Source of the DNA: [Streptosporangium] indianense
Lineage (GTDB): Bacteria; Actinomycetota; Actinomycetes; Streptomycetales; Streptomycetaceae
DNA: 59,442 nucleotides
NCBI RefSeq assembly: GCF_021474405.1
Contig: NZ_JAKEIO010000035.1
Coordinates: 1-59,442 of the forward strand
Reading direction: 5' to 3'
This document shows, piece after piece, positions 45,012-54,071 of the stretch (position 1 is its first letter; the number at the start of each line of letters is the position of its first letter). Under the pieces are notes generated by a model, which saw only the letters and a list, made by a program, of their open reading frames with translations, had not been told where the DNA came from and did no database searches. The position numbers were made by a program, and so were the translations under genes.

Positions 45012-46289
45012 ATGCGTCGCCGACTGATCCAGTCCACGCTCGCCGTGGTGCTCGTCGTGATCGCCGTCTTCGGCGTCTCCCTCGTCATCGTCGAGACCCG
45101 GACGATCAGCAACAGCGCCCAGGAGCGGGTCGAGTCCGAGGCGGTCCGGCTGGCCAGCATCGTCGACAGCCGGCTCTTCGGTGCCCAGCAGGTCGACGCG
45201 GAGGTGCTGCGCGAGCAGGTCACGCAGGACCGCTACTACGCGATGATCCGCATCCCCGGCGAGGCGCCCATCGAGGTCGGCGACAGGCCGGACGGTGACG
45301 TCATCAGCGCGACCGCGCCCGGCGAGGAGGGCGAGACGGTCACCGTCCAGGAACCGCGCTCCTCGGTCACCCGTGAGGTCGGCCGGACGCTGCTGATCAT
45401 CGGGCTGGTCGCGCTGCTGGCGGTGGTGGCAGCGGTCCTGCTGGCCGTCCGCCAGGCGAACCGGCTGGCGTCCCCGCTGACCGACCTCGCGGAGACGGCC
45501 GAGCGGCTCGGCTCGGGCGACCCGCGGCCCCGGCACAAGCGGTACGGGGTGCCCGAGCTGGACCGGGTGGCGGACGTGCTGGACGGCTCCGCCGAGCGCA
45601 TCGCCCGCATGCTGACCGCCGAACGCCGGCTGGCCGCGGACGCCTCCCACCAGCTGCGCACCCCGCTCACGGCGCTGTCGATGCGGCTGGAGGAGATCAC
45701 CCTCACCGACGACCCGGACACGGTGAAGGAGGAGGCGACGATCGCGCTGACGCAGGTCGAGCGGCTCACGGACGTCGTGGAGCGGCTGCTGACGAACTCC
45801 CGCGATCCGCGCACCGGCTCCGCCGTCTCCTTCGACCTCGACGAGGTCATCCAGCAGCAGCTCGCCGAGTGGCGGCCGGCGTACCGCAGCGCGGGCCGGG
45901 CGATCGTCAGCTCCGGCAAGCGGCATCTGCGGGCGGTCGGCACACCCGGCGCGGTCGCGCAGGTCCTGGCCGCCCTGATCGAGAACTCCCTCATGCACGG
46001 CGGCGGCACGGTCGCCCTGCGCACCCGCGTCACCGGCAACCAGGCGGTCATCGAGGTCACCGACGAGGGGCCCGGCATCCCCGCCGACCTGGGCGCCCGC
46101 ATCTTCGAAAGGGCGATCAGCGGCCGCAACTCCACCGGCATCGGCCTGGCGGTCGCCCGCGACCTCGCGGAGGCCGACGGCGGCCGTCTGGAGATGCTCC
46201 AGACCAAGCCCCCGGTCTTCGGCCTGTTCCTGTCCCGCACCCCGCTGCAGAAGCCCGCGGACGACGACGGGGAGCCGACGGTCCGCTAG
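45012..46289 (+). CDS. Sensor histidine kinase
   Basis: 425 aa. Two membrane helices (about 9-28 and 122-145) flank an extracellular sensor region (about 29-120). A HAMP-like linker (RQANRLASPLTDLAETAERL) leads to the dimerisation/phospho-acceptor domain with H213 in LAADASHQLRTPLTALSMRL, then the ATPase domain with the N box ALIENSLMHGGGTV, G1 TDEGPGIPADLGARIF and G2 STGIGLAVARDLAEADGG. The catalytic set is intact. It is partner of the response regulator just upstream. Its 3' end is 22 bp from the convergent GtrA gene. Confidence 0.95.
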   Translation: MRRRLIQSTLAVVLVVIAVFGVSLVIVETRTISNSAQERVESEAVRLASIVDSRLFGAQQVDAEVLREQVTQDRYYAMIRIPGEAPIEVGDRPDGDVISATAPGEEGETVTVQEPRSSVTREVGRTLLIIGLVALLAVVAAVLLAVRQANRLASPLTDLAETAERLGSGDPRPRHKRYGVPELDRVADVLDGSAERIARMLTAERRLAADASHQLRTPLTALSMRLEEITLTDDPDTVKEEATIALTQVERLTDVVERLLTNSRDPRTGSAVSFDLDEVIQQQLAEWRPAYRSAGRAIVSSGKRHLRAVGTPGAVAQVLAALIENSLMHGGGTVALRTRVTGNQAVIEVTDEGPGIPADLGARIFERAISGRNSTGIGLAVARDLAEADGGRLEMLQTKPPVFGLFLSRTPLQKPADDDGEPTVR

Positions 46290-46311
46290 ACCGTGTCGCG
46301 CCGCGTGCGGG

Positions 46312-46812
46312 CTACGGCACCTGCTGCCTGGTCTTCGGGAGGGCGGCGGGCTCCGACCGCGGGGCCCGGTCCGGTGCGGGCTCGCGGGCGGGCAGCGCGC
46401 GGAAGACCCAGGAGCGGTAGGACCAGAAGCGGAACAGGGTCGCGATGCCGATGCCCAGGAACTTGAAGACGTTGTTCTGGAGCGGGGTGTTCCAGCCGAA
46501 GCCGTACGTGGCCGCGTACAGGACGCCGTTCTCGATGACCAGGCCGATCGCGCTGAACAGCAGGAAGAGAGTCATCTCACGCGTACGGCGGCTCTTGTCG
46601 CGGTCGCGGTACGTGAAGTAGCGGAAGCCGACGTAGTTGAACACGATCGCGACGACGGTCGCGATGACGCTCGCCCGGACCACCTGGAGGTCGGTGGTGT
46701 GGCGTACGAGGTTGAAGACGGCGAGGTTGACCAGCACCCCGGCACCGCCCACCGCGCCGAACTTGGCGACTTCGCGTACGACCCGTCGGAGCCGGGAGGC
46801 ACCATGTCCCAT
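46312..46812 (-). CDS. GtrA-family membrane protein
   Basis: 166 aa. Four membrane helices characteristic of GtrA: FGAVGGAGVLVNLAVFNLV, VVRASVIATVVAIVFNYVGF, LFLLFSAIGLVIENGVLY and FKFLGIGIATLFRFWSYRSW. GtrA proteins are thought to flip or transfer polyprenyl-phosphate-linked sugars for cell-surface glycan synthesis. The C-terminal ~30 residues are a Pro/Ala/Arg-rich cytoplasmic tail. It is divergent from purK; no glycosyltransferase is adjacent, so the glycan is unknown. Confidence 0.92.
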   Translation of the reverse strand: MGHGASRLRRVVREVAKFGAVGGAGVLVNLAVFNLVRHTTDLQVVRASVIATVVAIVFNYVGFRYFTYRDRDKSRRTREMTLFLLFSAIGLVIENGVLYAATYGFGWNTPLQNNVFKFLGIGIATLFRFWSYRSWVFRALPAREPAPDRAPRSEPAALPKTRQQVP

Positions 46813-46975
46813 GGTCGTGCAGGCCCCCGTCCGTTCGTCGGCGTCGATCCAGCCATGCTAACCACCCTCCCGTGCGATCTTCCTGCGGATACCGGTCGAC
46901 GCCCGGAGATGCTCCGGGCGGGGCAGGTGGGGGACAGGAAACCGGCCACCCTGGCGCGGCCGATACCCTGGGGGC

Positions 46976-48115
46976 GTGACGTTCCCGGTAGTCGGCATGG
47001 TCGGCGGTGGCCAGCTCGCTCGTATGACACACGAGGCGGGCATCCCGCTGGGCATCAGGTTCAAGCTCCTCAGTGACACCCCGCAGGACTCCGCTGCGCA
47101 GGTCGTGAGCGATGTCGTCATCGGCGACTATCGCGACCTCGACACGCTGCGCGAGTTCGCCCGGGGGTGCGATGTGATCACCTTCGATCACGAACACGTA
47201 CCCACCGAGCACCTCAGGGCCCTCGAAGCGGACGGCATCCCCGTCCGCCCCGGCCCGGACGCGCTCGTGCACGCCCAGGACAAGGGGGTGATGCGCGCGA
47301 AGCTCGACGCGATCGGCGTGCCGTGCCCCCGGCACCGGATCGTGAGCGACCCGCAGGACGTGGCCGCCTTCGCGGCCGAGGGTGAGGGATTCCCGGTCGT
47401 CCTCAAGACCGTCCGCGGCGGCTACGACGGCAAGGGCGTGTGGGTCGTCGACTCCGTCGAGGAGGCCGCCGACCCGTTCAAGGCCGGTGTCCCCGTGCTC
47501 GCCGAGGAGAAGGTCGACTACGTCCGTGAGCTGGCCGCCAACGTCGTCCGCTCGCCGCACGGCCAGGCCGTGGCCTACCCGGTGGTGGAGTCGCAGCAGG
47601 TGAACGGCGTCTGCGACACGGTCGTCGCCCCCGCGCCCGACCTCGACGAGGCCCTCGCCCTGGAGGCCTCCGAGATGGCGCTGAACATCGCCAAGGAGCT
47701 CGGCGTCGTCGGGCACCTCGCGGTCGAGCTGTTCCAGACCCGCGACGGCCGCATCCTCGTCAACGAACTGGCGATGCGCCCGCACAACTCCGGCCACTGG
47801 TCCATGGACGGTGCCGTCACCAGCCAGTTCGCCAACCATGTCCGCGCGGTCCTGGACCTGCCCCTGGGCGACCCGCGCCCGCGCGCGAAGTGGACCGTGA
47901 TGGTCAACGTCCTCGGCGGCGACTTCCCGGACATGTACTCCGCGTACCTGCACTGCATGGCCCGCGACCCCCAGCTCAAGATCCACATGTACGGCAAGGA
48001 CGTGAAGCCCGGCCGCAAGGTCGGACACGTCAACACCTACGGCGACGACCTGGACGACGTGCTGGAGCGCGCGCGTCACGCAGCCGGCTACCTGAGAGGC
48101 ACCATCACCGAATGA
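46976..48115 (+). CDS. purK: 5-(carboxyamino)imidazole ribonucleotide synthase
   Basis: 379 aa from GTG 46976. ATP-grasp enzyme making N5-CAIR from AIR, bicarbonate and ATP in purine synthesis. Typical features: the N-terminal [20 protein letters not shown], the ATP-grasp core [38 protein letters not shown], and [20 protein letters not shown] followed by [18 protein letters not shown]. Its stop overlaps the purE start (ATGA), showing a tightly coupled purKE operon. The 163-bp gap to the divergent GtrA gene should hold the promoter. Confidence 0.97.
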   Translation: MTFPVVGMVGGGQLARMTHEAGIPLGIRFKLLSDTPQDSAAQVVSDVVIGDYRDLDTLREFARGCDVITFDHEHVPTEHLRALEADGIPVRPGPDALVHAQDKGVMRAKLDAIGVPCPRHRIVSDPQDVAAFAAEGEGFPVVLKTVRGGYDGKGVWVVDSVEEAADPFKAGVPVLAEEKVDYVRELAANVVRSPHGQAVAYPVVESQQVNGVCDTVVAPAPDLDEALALEASEMALNIAKELGVVGHLAVELFQTRDGRILVNELAMRPHNSGHWSMDGAVTSQFANHVRAVLDLPLGDPRPRAKWTVMVNVLGGDFPDMYSAYLHCMARDPQLKIHMYGKDVKPGRKVGHVNTYGDDLDDVLERARHAAGYLRGTITE

Positions 48116-48639
48116 GCCCTGTTGTTGGCATCGTCATGGGGTCGGACTCCGACTGGCCCGTCATGGAGGCCGCCGCCAAGGCCCTCGACGAGTTCGAGAT
48201 CGCCTACGAGGTCGACGTCGTCTCCGCGCACCGCATGCCGCGCGAGATGGTCGCCTACGGCGAGCAGGCCGACGCCCGCGGGCTCAAGGTGATCATCGCC
48301 GGTGCGGGCGGCGCCGCCCACCTGCCCGGCATGCTCGCCTCCGTGACCCCGCTGCCGGTCATCGGCGTGCCGGTGCCGCTGAAGTACCTCGACGGCATGG
48401 ACAGCCTCCTGTCGATCGTGCAGATGCCGGCCGGTGTCCCGGTCGCCACGGTCTCCGTCGCCGGCGCCCGCAACGCCGGGCTGCTCGCGGCCCGCATCCT
48501 CGCCGCGCACGACGAGGAACTGCGCGGCCGGATGCGCGACTTCCAGCAGGAGCTGAACGACCAGGCCACCGAGAAGGGCAAGCGGTTGCGCTCCAAGGTC
48601 GAGGGCGCGGGCGGCTTCGGCTTCGGCGCGAGGAAGTGA
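48112..48639 (+). CDS. purE: N5-carboxyaminoimidazole ribonucleotide mutase
   Basis: 175 aa from ATG 48112, overlapping purK by 4 bp. Class I Pur[36 protein letters not shown] (catalytic His), [20 protein letters not shown] and [20 protein letters not shown]. It converts N5-CAIR to CAIR. The C-terminus has an Arg/Lys-rich tail and [13 protein letters not shown] overlaps its stop and starts the dipeptidase gene, so the M19 enzyme may be translationally coupled to purine genes. Confidence 0.97.
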   Translation: MSPVVGIVMGSDSDWPVMEAAAKALDEFEIAYEVDVVSAHRMPREMVAYGEQADARGLKVIIAGAGGAAHLPGMLASVTPLPVIGVPVPLKYLDGMDSLLSIVQMPAGVPVATVSVAGARNAGLLAARILAAHDEELRGRMRDFQQELNDQATEKGKRLRSKVEGAGGFGFGARK

Positions 48640-49832
48640 CGGCGGTGACGTCCCAGGAGGCGGTCCGGGAGCTCCTGCGCGAGTTCCCGGTCGTCGACGG
48701 CCACAACGACCTGCCCTGGGCGCTGCGCGAACAGGTCCGCTACGACCTCGACGCCCGTGACATCGCCACCGACCAGAGCGCCCATCTGCATACCGACATC
48801 CCCCGGCTGCGCGCGGGCGGGGTCGGCGCCCAGTACTGGTCGGTGTACGTCCGCACGGACGCGCCCGACCCGGTGGCCGCCACCCTCGAACAGATCGACT
48901 GCGTACGGCAGTTGCTGACCCGCCACCCCGAGGACCTGCGCCCCGCGCTCACCGCCGCCGACATGGAGGCCGCGCGCGGGGAGGGACGTATCGCCTCGCT
49001 CATGGGGGCGGAGGGCGGCCACTCCATCGCCAACTCCCTGGGCACCCTGCGCGGCCTGTACGGCCTCGGCGTGCGGTACATGACCCTCACCCACAACGAC
49101 AATGTCGACTGGGCGGACTCCGCGACCGACCAACCGAGGGCCGGCGGCCTGACCGCGTTCGGCCGCGAGGTCGTCCGGGAGATGAACCGGCTCGGCATGC
49201 TCGTCGACCTCTCCCACGTGGCGGCGACGACCATGCGGGACGCGCTCGACGCGAGCTCCGCTCCGGTGATCTTCTCCCACTCCTCCGCCCGGGCCGTCTG
49301 CGACCACCCGCGCAACGTCCCCGACGACGTCCTGGAGCGGCTGCCCGCCAACGGCGGCATGGCGATGGTGACGTTCGTGCCGAAGTTCGTGCTCCAGGCG
49401 GCCGTCGACTGGACCGCGGCGGCCGACGAGAACATGCGCGTCCACGGCTTCCACCCCCTCGACACCACCGCGGAGGCCATGAAGGTGCACCGCGCCTTCG
49501 AGGAGCGGCACCCGCGCCCGGTCGCGACGGTGTCGACGGTCGCCGACCACCTGGACCACATGCGCGAGGCGGCCGGCATCGACCACCTCGGCATCGGCGG
49601 CGACTACGACGGCACGGCCTTCACCCCCGACGGCCTCGCCGACGTCTCCGGCTACCCGAACCTCCTCGCGGAGCTGCTCGACCGCGGCTGGTCGAAGGCC
49701 GACCTGGCCAAGCTGACCTGGAAGAACGCAGTCCGGGTGCTGGACGCGGCGGAGGACGTGGCCCGGGGTCTCCAGGCGACGCGCTCGCCGTCCAACGCCA
49801 CGATCGGGTCCCTGGACACACCCGCCGGCTGA
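48636..49832 (+). CDS. Membrane-dipeptidase family (M19) enzyme, intact
   Basis: 398 aa from GTG 48636, overlapping purE (a GTG at 48645 is also possible). Zinc-dependent amidohydrolase-fold dipeptidase like mammalian renal dipeptidase. All metal ligands are visible: H23 and D25 ([12 protein letters not shown]), E126 (GAEGGHSIA), H194 ([12 protein letters not shown]), H215 ([10 protein letters not shown]) and D323 (GIGGDYDG). From memory it corresponds to S. coelicolor Sco3058, a structurally studied dipeptidase that favours L-Arg-D-Asp. It may recycle dipeptides with D-residues, such as those from cell-wall turnover. It heads a pair with a degenerate paralogue. Confidence 0.95.
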   Translation: MTAVTSQEAVRELLREFPVVDGHNDLPWALREQVRYDLDARDIATDQSAHLHTDIPRLRAGGVGAQYWSVYVRTDAPDPVAATLEQIDCVRQLLTRHPEDLRPALTAADMEAARGEGRIASLMGAEGGHSIANSLGTLRGLYGLGVRYMTLTHNDNVDWADSATDQPRAGGLTAFGREVVREMNRLGMLVDLSHVAATTMRDALDASSAPVIFSHSSARAVCDHPRNVPDDVLERLPANGGMAMVTFVPKFVLQAAVDWTAAADENMRVHGFHPLDTTAEAMKVHRAFEERHPRPVATVSTVADHLDHMREAAGIDHLGIGGDYDGTAFTPDGLADVSGYPNLLAELLDRGWSKADLAKLTWKNAVRVLDAAEDVARGLQATRSPSNATIGSLDTPAG

Positions 49833-49974
49833 GCGTCGAGGGCGGGGTAGCCGGTGTAGCCGGTCGCCCCGCCGACGAGGCCCGCGTCGTACTCCGAACG
49901 CCCCGCCCACCAGGAACCACGTCCCGCTCCGTGCGACGGTGACCGTACCTCACGAACGACCGTACGGAGCCGCC

Positions 49975-51111
49975 ATGGCAGACCTCCAGGACGACCTGCG
50001 TACCGACGCCGCGGCCGCCGGCGAGTTCGACGAGCGGACCGAGCCGTACCCCGACGAGGGCGTCGTCACGGCGGAGTCCTACGAGCCCGTCTCCGACCCG
50101 GACGACGCGCCCATGACCCGGGCCCGCGCCATCCTCGCGGCACACCCCGTCGCCGACGGCTACAACGGGCTGCCCTGGGCGCTCAAGCGCCTGCCCTGGT
50201 ACGACCTGGAGGACGGCGAGAGCACCGTGGACACCGACGTGCCCCGGCTGCGCAGCGGTCATGTGGGCGCGCTCTTCTGGTCCTTGCACCTGCCCGAGGG
50301 CCTCGACGGCGACCGGGCCGTGGGCGCCACCCTGGAGCAGCTCGACCTGGCGAAGACCGTCGCCCGGGCCTGCGAGGAGGGCCTGCGGCCGGCCTGCACG
50401 GCCGGGCAGGTCGCGGACGCCCGCAACCGCGGCCGGGTCGCCGTGCTCCTCGGTCCCGCCGGAGCCCCGGCCCTGGGGGACTCGCTCGGCATCCTGCGCC
50501 AGCTGCACCTGCTCGGCCTGCGGGTGCTGACGCTGACCGGGGTGTCCTGGGCGAGCGAGGAGGGACTGACCCGGTTCGGCGAGGAGGTCGTGCGCGAGAT
50601 GAACCGCCTCGGCGTCATCGCGGACCTCTCGGGTGCCTCAACGCAGACTCTGCGGCGGGTCCTGAGCCTCTCCCGGGCACCCGTGCTGTGCAGCCGCTCC
50701 GCGGCCCGGAGCCTGCGCCCCCACCCCGCCAACCTGCCCGACGACCTGCTGGCGGAGCTGGGCGCGGCCAAGGGGCTGTGCCTGGTGCCGCTGACCGCCG
50801 AGCAGACCGGCCCGACCGTGCGCGACGTCGCCGACCACCTCGACCACATCCGTGCCGTGGCCGGAGCCCACTGCGTCGGCCTGTCCGGCACGTACGACTC
50901 CGGGGCCGCCCACCCGCAGGAGCTCGGCGACACCTCCTGCTATCCGCGGCTGGTGGCCGAGCTGCTGCGGCGCGGCTGGGACGAGCCGGACGTGGCCCTG
51001 CTGACCTGGGGCAACGTCCAGCGCGTCCTGCGCGGCGCCGACTTCACGGCCCGGGCCGCCCAGCAGCGCCGGGAGCCGTCGACGGCGACGATCTCGGAGC
51101 TGGACGGGTAG
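49975..51111 (+). CDS. Catalytically dead M19 dipeptidase paralogue (pseudoenzyme)
   Basis: 378 aa from ATG 49975 (GGAG 5-6 nt upstream). It aligns with the preceding M19 enzyme along its length, but every metal ligand is replaced: HxD becomes Y63-x-G65 (VADGYNGLPWAL); GAEGG becomes GPAGA; DLSH becomes DLSG; FSHSS becomes CSRSA; GGDYDG becomes SGTYDS. The fold regions ([48 protein letters not shown]) are intact and the ORF is uninterrupted, so this is a maintained pseudoenzyme rather than a decayed gene. It has an extra acidic N-terminus (about 1-50). Possible roles are ligand binding or pairing with the active enzyme (inference). Confidence 0.9.
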   Translation: MADLQDDLRTDAAAAGEFDERTEPYPDEGVVTAESYEPVSDPDDAPMTRARAILAAHPVADGYNGLPWALKRLPWYDLEDGESTVDTDVPRLRSGHVGALFWSLHLPEGLDGDRAVGATLEQLDLAKTVARACEEGLRPACTAGQVADARNRGRVAVLLGPAGAPALGDSLGILRQLHLLGLRVLTLTGVSWASEEGLTRFGEEVVREMNRLGVIADLSGASTQTLRRVLSLSRAPVLCSRSAARSLRPHPANLPDDLLAELGAAKGLCLVPLTAEQTGPTVRDVADHLDHIRAVAGAHCVGLSGTYDSGAAHPQELGDTSCYPRLVAELLRRGWDEPDVALLTWGNVQRVLRGADFTARAAQQRREPSTATISELDG

Positions 51112-51115
51112 CCGC

Positions 51116-51145
51116 GGGCCCGGCCGTGCCGGTCCGGCCGGGCCC
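51116..51145. terminator. Hairpin between dead dipeptidase and convergent VOC gene
   Basis: GGGCCCGGCC (51116-51125) pairs with GGCCGGGCCC (51136-51145) in the 40-bp gap between the two convergent genes. Confidence 0.75.
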
Positions 51146-51151
51146 CGAGGC

Positions 51152-51544
51152 TCAGCCGTGTTCGATCCGGCACAGGCAGAACGGGTGTCCCGCCGGGTCG
51201 GCGTAGACGCGGAAGTCCTTCTTCTCGTAGTCCTCCTTGTCCAGCACCCGGGCGCCCAGCGCCAGCACCCGCTCCTCGGCCGCGTCGATCTCGTCCCACG
51301 TCGAGCCGCCGTCGAAGTCCAGGTGGAACTGCTGGGCGTTGCGGTCGGCCCGCGGCCACTCCGGCGGGGTGTGGTCCGGGGAGCGCTGGAAGGCGAGCCG
51401 GGGACCGCCGGGGACGCGCAGCACCACCCAGTCGGGGTCGTCGTCCTCCGGAGTTCCTCCACCGACCTGCGCGTAGAAACGGGCCAGCGCGCGGGGGTCG
51501 GGGCAGTCGACGACCACGGAACGCAAACGTGCCACGCCGGACAT
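51152..51544 (-). CDS. VOC (glyoxalase/bleomycin-resistance fold) protein
   Basis: 130 aa from ATG 51544. beta-alpha-beta-beta-beta units of the VOC fold: LRSVVVDCPDPRALARFYAQ, WVVLRVPGGPRLAFQRSPDH, AQQFHLDFDGGSTWDEIDAA and DFRVYADPAGHPFCLC. It belongs to the small single-domain group that may bind or inactivate an unknown small molecule; metal-ligand positions cannot be assigned firmly. It is a tandem paralogue of the next gene, 14 bp apart on the same strand, and shares its C-terminal RVYADPAGHPFCLC. Confidence 0.87.
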   Translation of the reverse strand: MSGVARLRSVVVDCPDPRALARFYAQVGGGTPEDDDPDWVVLRVPGGPRLAFQRSPDHTPPEWPRADRNAQQFHLDFDGGSTWDEIDAAEERVLALGARVLDKEDYEKKDFRVYADPAGHPFCLCRIEHG

Positions 51545-51558
51545 GGGGCCTCCAGAGA

Positions 51559-51930
51559 TCAGCTGGCGCAGAGGCAGAACGGGTGCCCGGCCGGATCGGC
51601 GTAAACCCGGAACGTGCGCTCCCGGTCGTCGGCGTCCAGCGGCTTCGCGCCGAGCGCCAGCACGCCCTTCTCCGCCGTGTCCAGGTCGTCCACCACCAGG
51701 TCGAGGTGGAACTGCTGCGAGCCGTCGGCGGACGGCCACTGCGGCGCCACGTACCCGGGCGAGGCCTGGAAGGCCAGTGGGGTGCCGCCCGGCACCTTCA
51801 GGTCGACCCACTCGTCCTCCCCGTCGGTCTCCACCGTCGGTGTGCCGCCGAGCACCTCGGCGTAGAAACCGGCCAGTGCGCGCGGGTCGGGACAGTCCAG
51901 GACGACGACACCCAGCTTGGCGAGAGCCAT
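51559..51930 (-). CDS. VOC-family protein, tandem paralogue
   Basis: 123 aa from ATG 51930. Same fold as its neighbour: LGVVVLDCPDPRALAGFYAE, WVDLKVPGGTPLAFQASPGY, SQQFHLDLVVDDLDTAEKGV and FRVYADPAGHPFCLCAS. It is upstream in the two-gene unit and so is transcribed first. Its start lies beside GTAAC-type palindromes and a divergent CGNR regulator gene, suggesting that the regulator controls the VOC pair (inference). No aromatic-degradation or resistance gene is adjacent. Confidence 0.87.
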   Translation of the reverse strand: MALAKLGVVVLDCPDPRALAGFYAEVLGGTPTVETDGEDEWVDLKVPGGTPLAFQASPGYVAPQWPSADGSQQFHLDLVVDDLDTAEKGVLALGAKPLDADDRERTFRVYADPAGHPFCLCAS

Positions 51931-51951
51931 GACTTCCTCCTCGAAGTCGGC

Positions 51952-51988
51952 GTTACCCGCAAAGGCGGGTAACCAGTAACCGTTACTG
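51952..51988. promoter_or_regulatory. GTAAC palindromes between VOC pair and CGNR gene
   Basis: GTTACCCGC (51952-51960) and GCGGGTAAC (51965-51973) form a 9-bp inverted repeat. Directly next to it lies the perfect 15-bp palindrome CAGTAACCGTTACTG (51974-51988). A further GGTAACC occurs at 52006-52012. All sit in the 116-bp divergent gap and are likely operators. Confidence 0.6.
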
Positions 51989-52046
51989 CATGCTCCCCCA
52001 TGGGCGGTAACCTCGCAAGGGGATGCGCGAGAGGTACGGTCCAGCC

Positions 52047-52553
52047 ATGACGGAGAGAGCGCCCGCGCCCGGCGGCCTGGCCCTGGTCGAGGCCCTGGTG
52101 AACACGCTGGACATCGAGTCCGGCGCCGACGCGCTGGACAGGCCCGAGGTCCGCGAGCGCCTCGGCATCACCGCGGACGAGGCCGACCGGGCCCGCACCC
52201 TGCGCGAGTCGCTGCGCGCGATCCTCCTGGCCCACGCCGGGCACCCGCCGCACCGCGCGGTCGTCCCGCTCGGCGAGCTCCTGGCCGAGGCCCCGCTCCT
52301 CGTCACCGTCGACGCGGCGGACGGCTCGGCCGCCCTCGCCCCCGCCCGCGACGGCTCCCTGCACGCACGTGTGGCCGCCGCCGTCGCCGAGGCCCTGGTC
52401 GCCGGCACCTGGATCCGCCTCAAGGCCTGCGAGGCCGCCGACTGCCACTGGGCCTACTACGACCGCAGCCCGGCCGGCCGCGGCCGCTGGTGCTCCATGC
52501 AGGTCTGCGGGGCGCGCGCGAAGATGCGCCGCTACCGGGCCAAGGAGGCGTAG
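52047..52553 (+). CDS. CGNR zinc-finger / ABATE-domain putative transcription regulator
   Basis: 168 aa from ATG 52047. The N-terminal ABATE-like region (about 10-110) contains LALVEALVNTLDIESGADAL and ARTLRESLRAILLAHAGHPP. A C-terminal CGNR zinc finger (about 130-168) reads LKACEAADCHWAYYDRSPAG then RGRWCSMQVCGARAKMRRYR, with the four Cys ligands and a basic tail. Such proteins are putative stress-linked transcription factors. It is divergent from the tandem VOC genes with GTAAC palindromes between them, and convergent with the UDP-sugar dehydrogenase gene across a long hairpin. Confidence 0.9.
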   Translation: MTERAPAPGGLALVEALVNTLDIESGADALDRPEVRERLGITADEADRARTLRESLRAILLAHAGHPPHRAVVPLGELLAEAPLLVTVDAADGSAALAPARDGSLHARVAAAVAEALVAGTWIRLKACEAADCHWAYYDRSPAGRGRWCSMQVCGARAKMRRYRAKEA

Positions 52554-52656
52554 CGGGCCTGTGGCGGCTCTCCGCGGCGTCGCGACGCCCGGCCCGCTCC
52601 GCCCAGAAGCCCGCTAGCCGCCCCGCCGCCCGTCCGGGTGGGGCAGAATGCACGAA

Positions 52657-52697
52657 GACGCCGGTTCGGCCGACTGAGCCTCGGCCGAACCGGCGTC
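52657..52697. terminator. Bidirectional terminator hairpin
   Basis: GACGCCGGTTCGGCCGA (52657-52673) pairs perfectly with 52681-52697, a 17-bp stem with a 7-nt loop between convergent genes. Confidence 0.9.
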
Positions 52698-52727
52698 ACC
52701 TTCGTCGCGCGGTGAGGTCTCCCCCAC

Positions 52728-54071
52728 TCAGGCCCTGGGCCGCCCCATCGCCCGGTACGTCCAGCCGGCCTTGCGCCAGCGCTCCGGGTCCAGGGCGTTG
52801 CGCCCGTCCAGGATGACCCGCGCCGCCGCGACCTCGCCGAGGGCCTCGGCGTCCAGCTCCCGGAACTCCCGCCACTCCGTCAGATGCAGCACGATGTCGG
52901 CACCGCGCACGGCCTCCAGCGCCGAGTCGGCGTAGCCGAGCGTCGGGAACACCCCGCGGGCGTTGTCCATGCCCTTCGGGTCGTAGACCGTCACCTGCCC
53001 GCCCTGGAGGTGGATCTGCCCGGCCACGTTCAGCGCGGGGGAGTCCCGGACGTCGTCCGAGTCGGGCTTGAAGGTCGCGCCCAGCACGGCCACCCGCTTG
53101 CCCAGGAACGGCCCGCCGCCCAGCGCCTGCCGGGCCAGCTCCACCATCTGCCCCCGCTGGCGCATGTTGATCGAGTCGATCTCCCGCAGGAACGTCAGCG
53201 CCTGGTCCGCGCCCAGCTCACCCGCGCGCGCCATGAACGCCCGGATGTCCTTCGGCAGGCACCCGCCGCCGAAACCGATCCCGGCCCGCAGGAACTTCTT
53301 GCCGATCCGGTCGTCGTAGCCGATGGCCTCCGCCAGCTTGGCGACGTCCCCGCCCGCGGCCTCGCAGACCTCCGCCATCGCGTTGATGAACGAGATCTTC
53401 GTGGCGAGGAAGGAGTTCGCGGAGGTCTTCACCAGCTCCGAGGTCGGGAAGTCCGTCACCACGAACGGCGAGCCCTCGGCGATCGGCGCCGCGTAGACCT
53501 CCCGCAGCAGCTTCTCGGCCCGCTCGCTGCGCACGCCCACCACGAGACGGTCGGGGTGCAGCGTGTCGTCGACGGCGAAGCCCTCGCGCAGGAACTCCGG
53601 GTTCCATGCCAGCTCGGCGTCCTGACCGGCGGGCGCGTGCGCGGCCAGGTAGGCCGCGAGGCGGTCCGCGGAGCCGACCGGCACGGTCGACTTGCCGACC
53701 ACCAACGCCGGGCCGTGCAGATGCGGCGCGAGCGAAGCGATCGCGGAGTCGACGTAACTCATGTCGCAGGCGTACTCGCCGTGCCGCTGCGGGGTGTTCA
53801 CACAGACGAAGTGCACATCGCCGAACGCGCCGACCTCGGCCCAGTCCTGGGTGAAGCGCAGCCGGCCGCTGGAGCCCTCGATGCCGGCGACGTGCTTGCG
53901 CAGCAGCTCCTCGAGACCCGGCTCGTACATCGGGGCCTCGGCGCGCTCCAGCTTCTCGATCTTCTCGCGCACGACGTCGAGGGCGAGCACCTCGAAGCCC
54001 AGCTCGGCCATGGCCGCCGCGTGTGTCGCGCCGAGATAACCGGTGCCGATCACGGTGATCTTCAGGGCCAT
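52728..54071 (-). CDS. UDP-glucose/GDP-mannose dehydrogenase family protein (UDP-glucose 6-dehydrogenase-like)
   Basis: 447 aa from ATG 54071. NAD-dependent four-electron oxidation of a nucleotide sugar to its uronic acid. N-terminal Rossmann motif MALKITVIGTGYLGATHAAA; VCVNTPQ and GKSTVPVGSADRLAAYLA; the EFLREGFAVDD substrate region; the Lys in SELVKTSANSFLATKISFIN; the catalytic Cys in GIGFGGGCLPKDIRAFM; and the C-terminal UDP-binding VLGATFKPDSDDVRDSPALN. The full length is present. The gene is monocistronic; the glycan made from the product is not evident from neighbours, though GtrA and LCP genes lie in the same window. Confidence 0.93.
   Translation of the reverse strand: MALKITVIGTGYLGATHAAAMAELGFEVLALDVVREKIEKLERAEAPMYEPGLEELLRKHVAGIEGSSGRLRFTQDWAEVGAFGDVHFVCVNTPQRHGEYACDMSYVDSAIASLAPHLHGPALVVGKSTVPVGSADRLAAYLAAHAPAGQDAELAWNPEFLREGFAVDDTLHPDRLVVGVRSERAEKLLREVYAAPIAEGSPFVVTDFPTSELVKTSANSFLATKISFINAMAEVCEAAGGDVAKLAEAIGYDDRIGKKFLRAGIGFGGGCLPKDIRAFMARAGELGADQALTFLREIDSINMRQRGQMVELARQALGGGPFLGKRVAVLGATFKPDSDDVRDSPALNVAGQIHLQGGQVTVYDPKGMDNARGVFPTLGYADSALEAVRGADIVLHLTEWREFRELDAEALGEVAAARVILDGRNALDPERWRKAGWTYRAMGRPRA

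Noticed and set aside
52420..52653. Minus-strand ORF over the CGNR zinc finger
   Set aside because: It is an antisense shadow of the Cys-rich zinc-finger codons and runs towards the bidirectional terminator.
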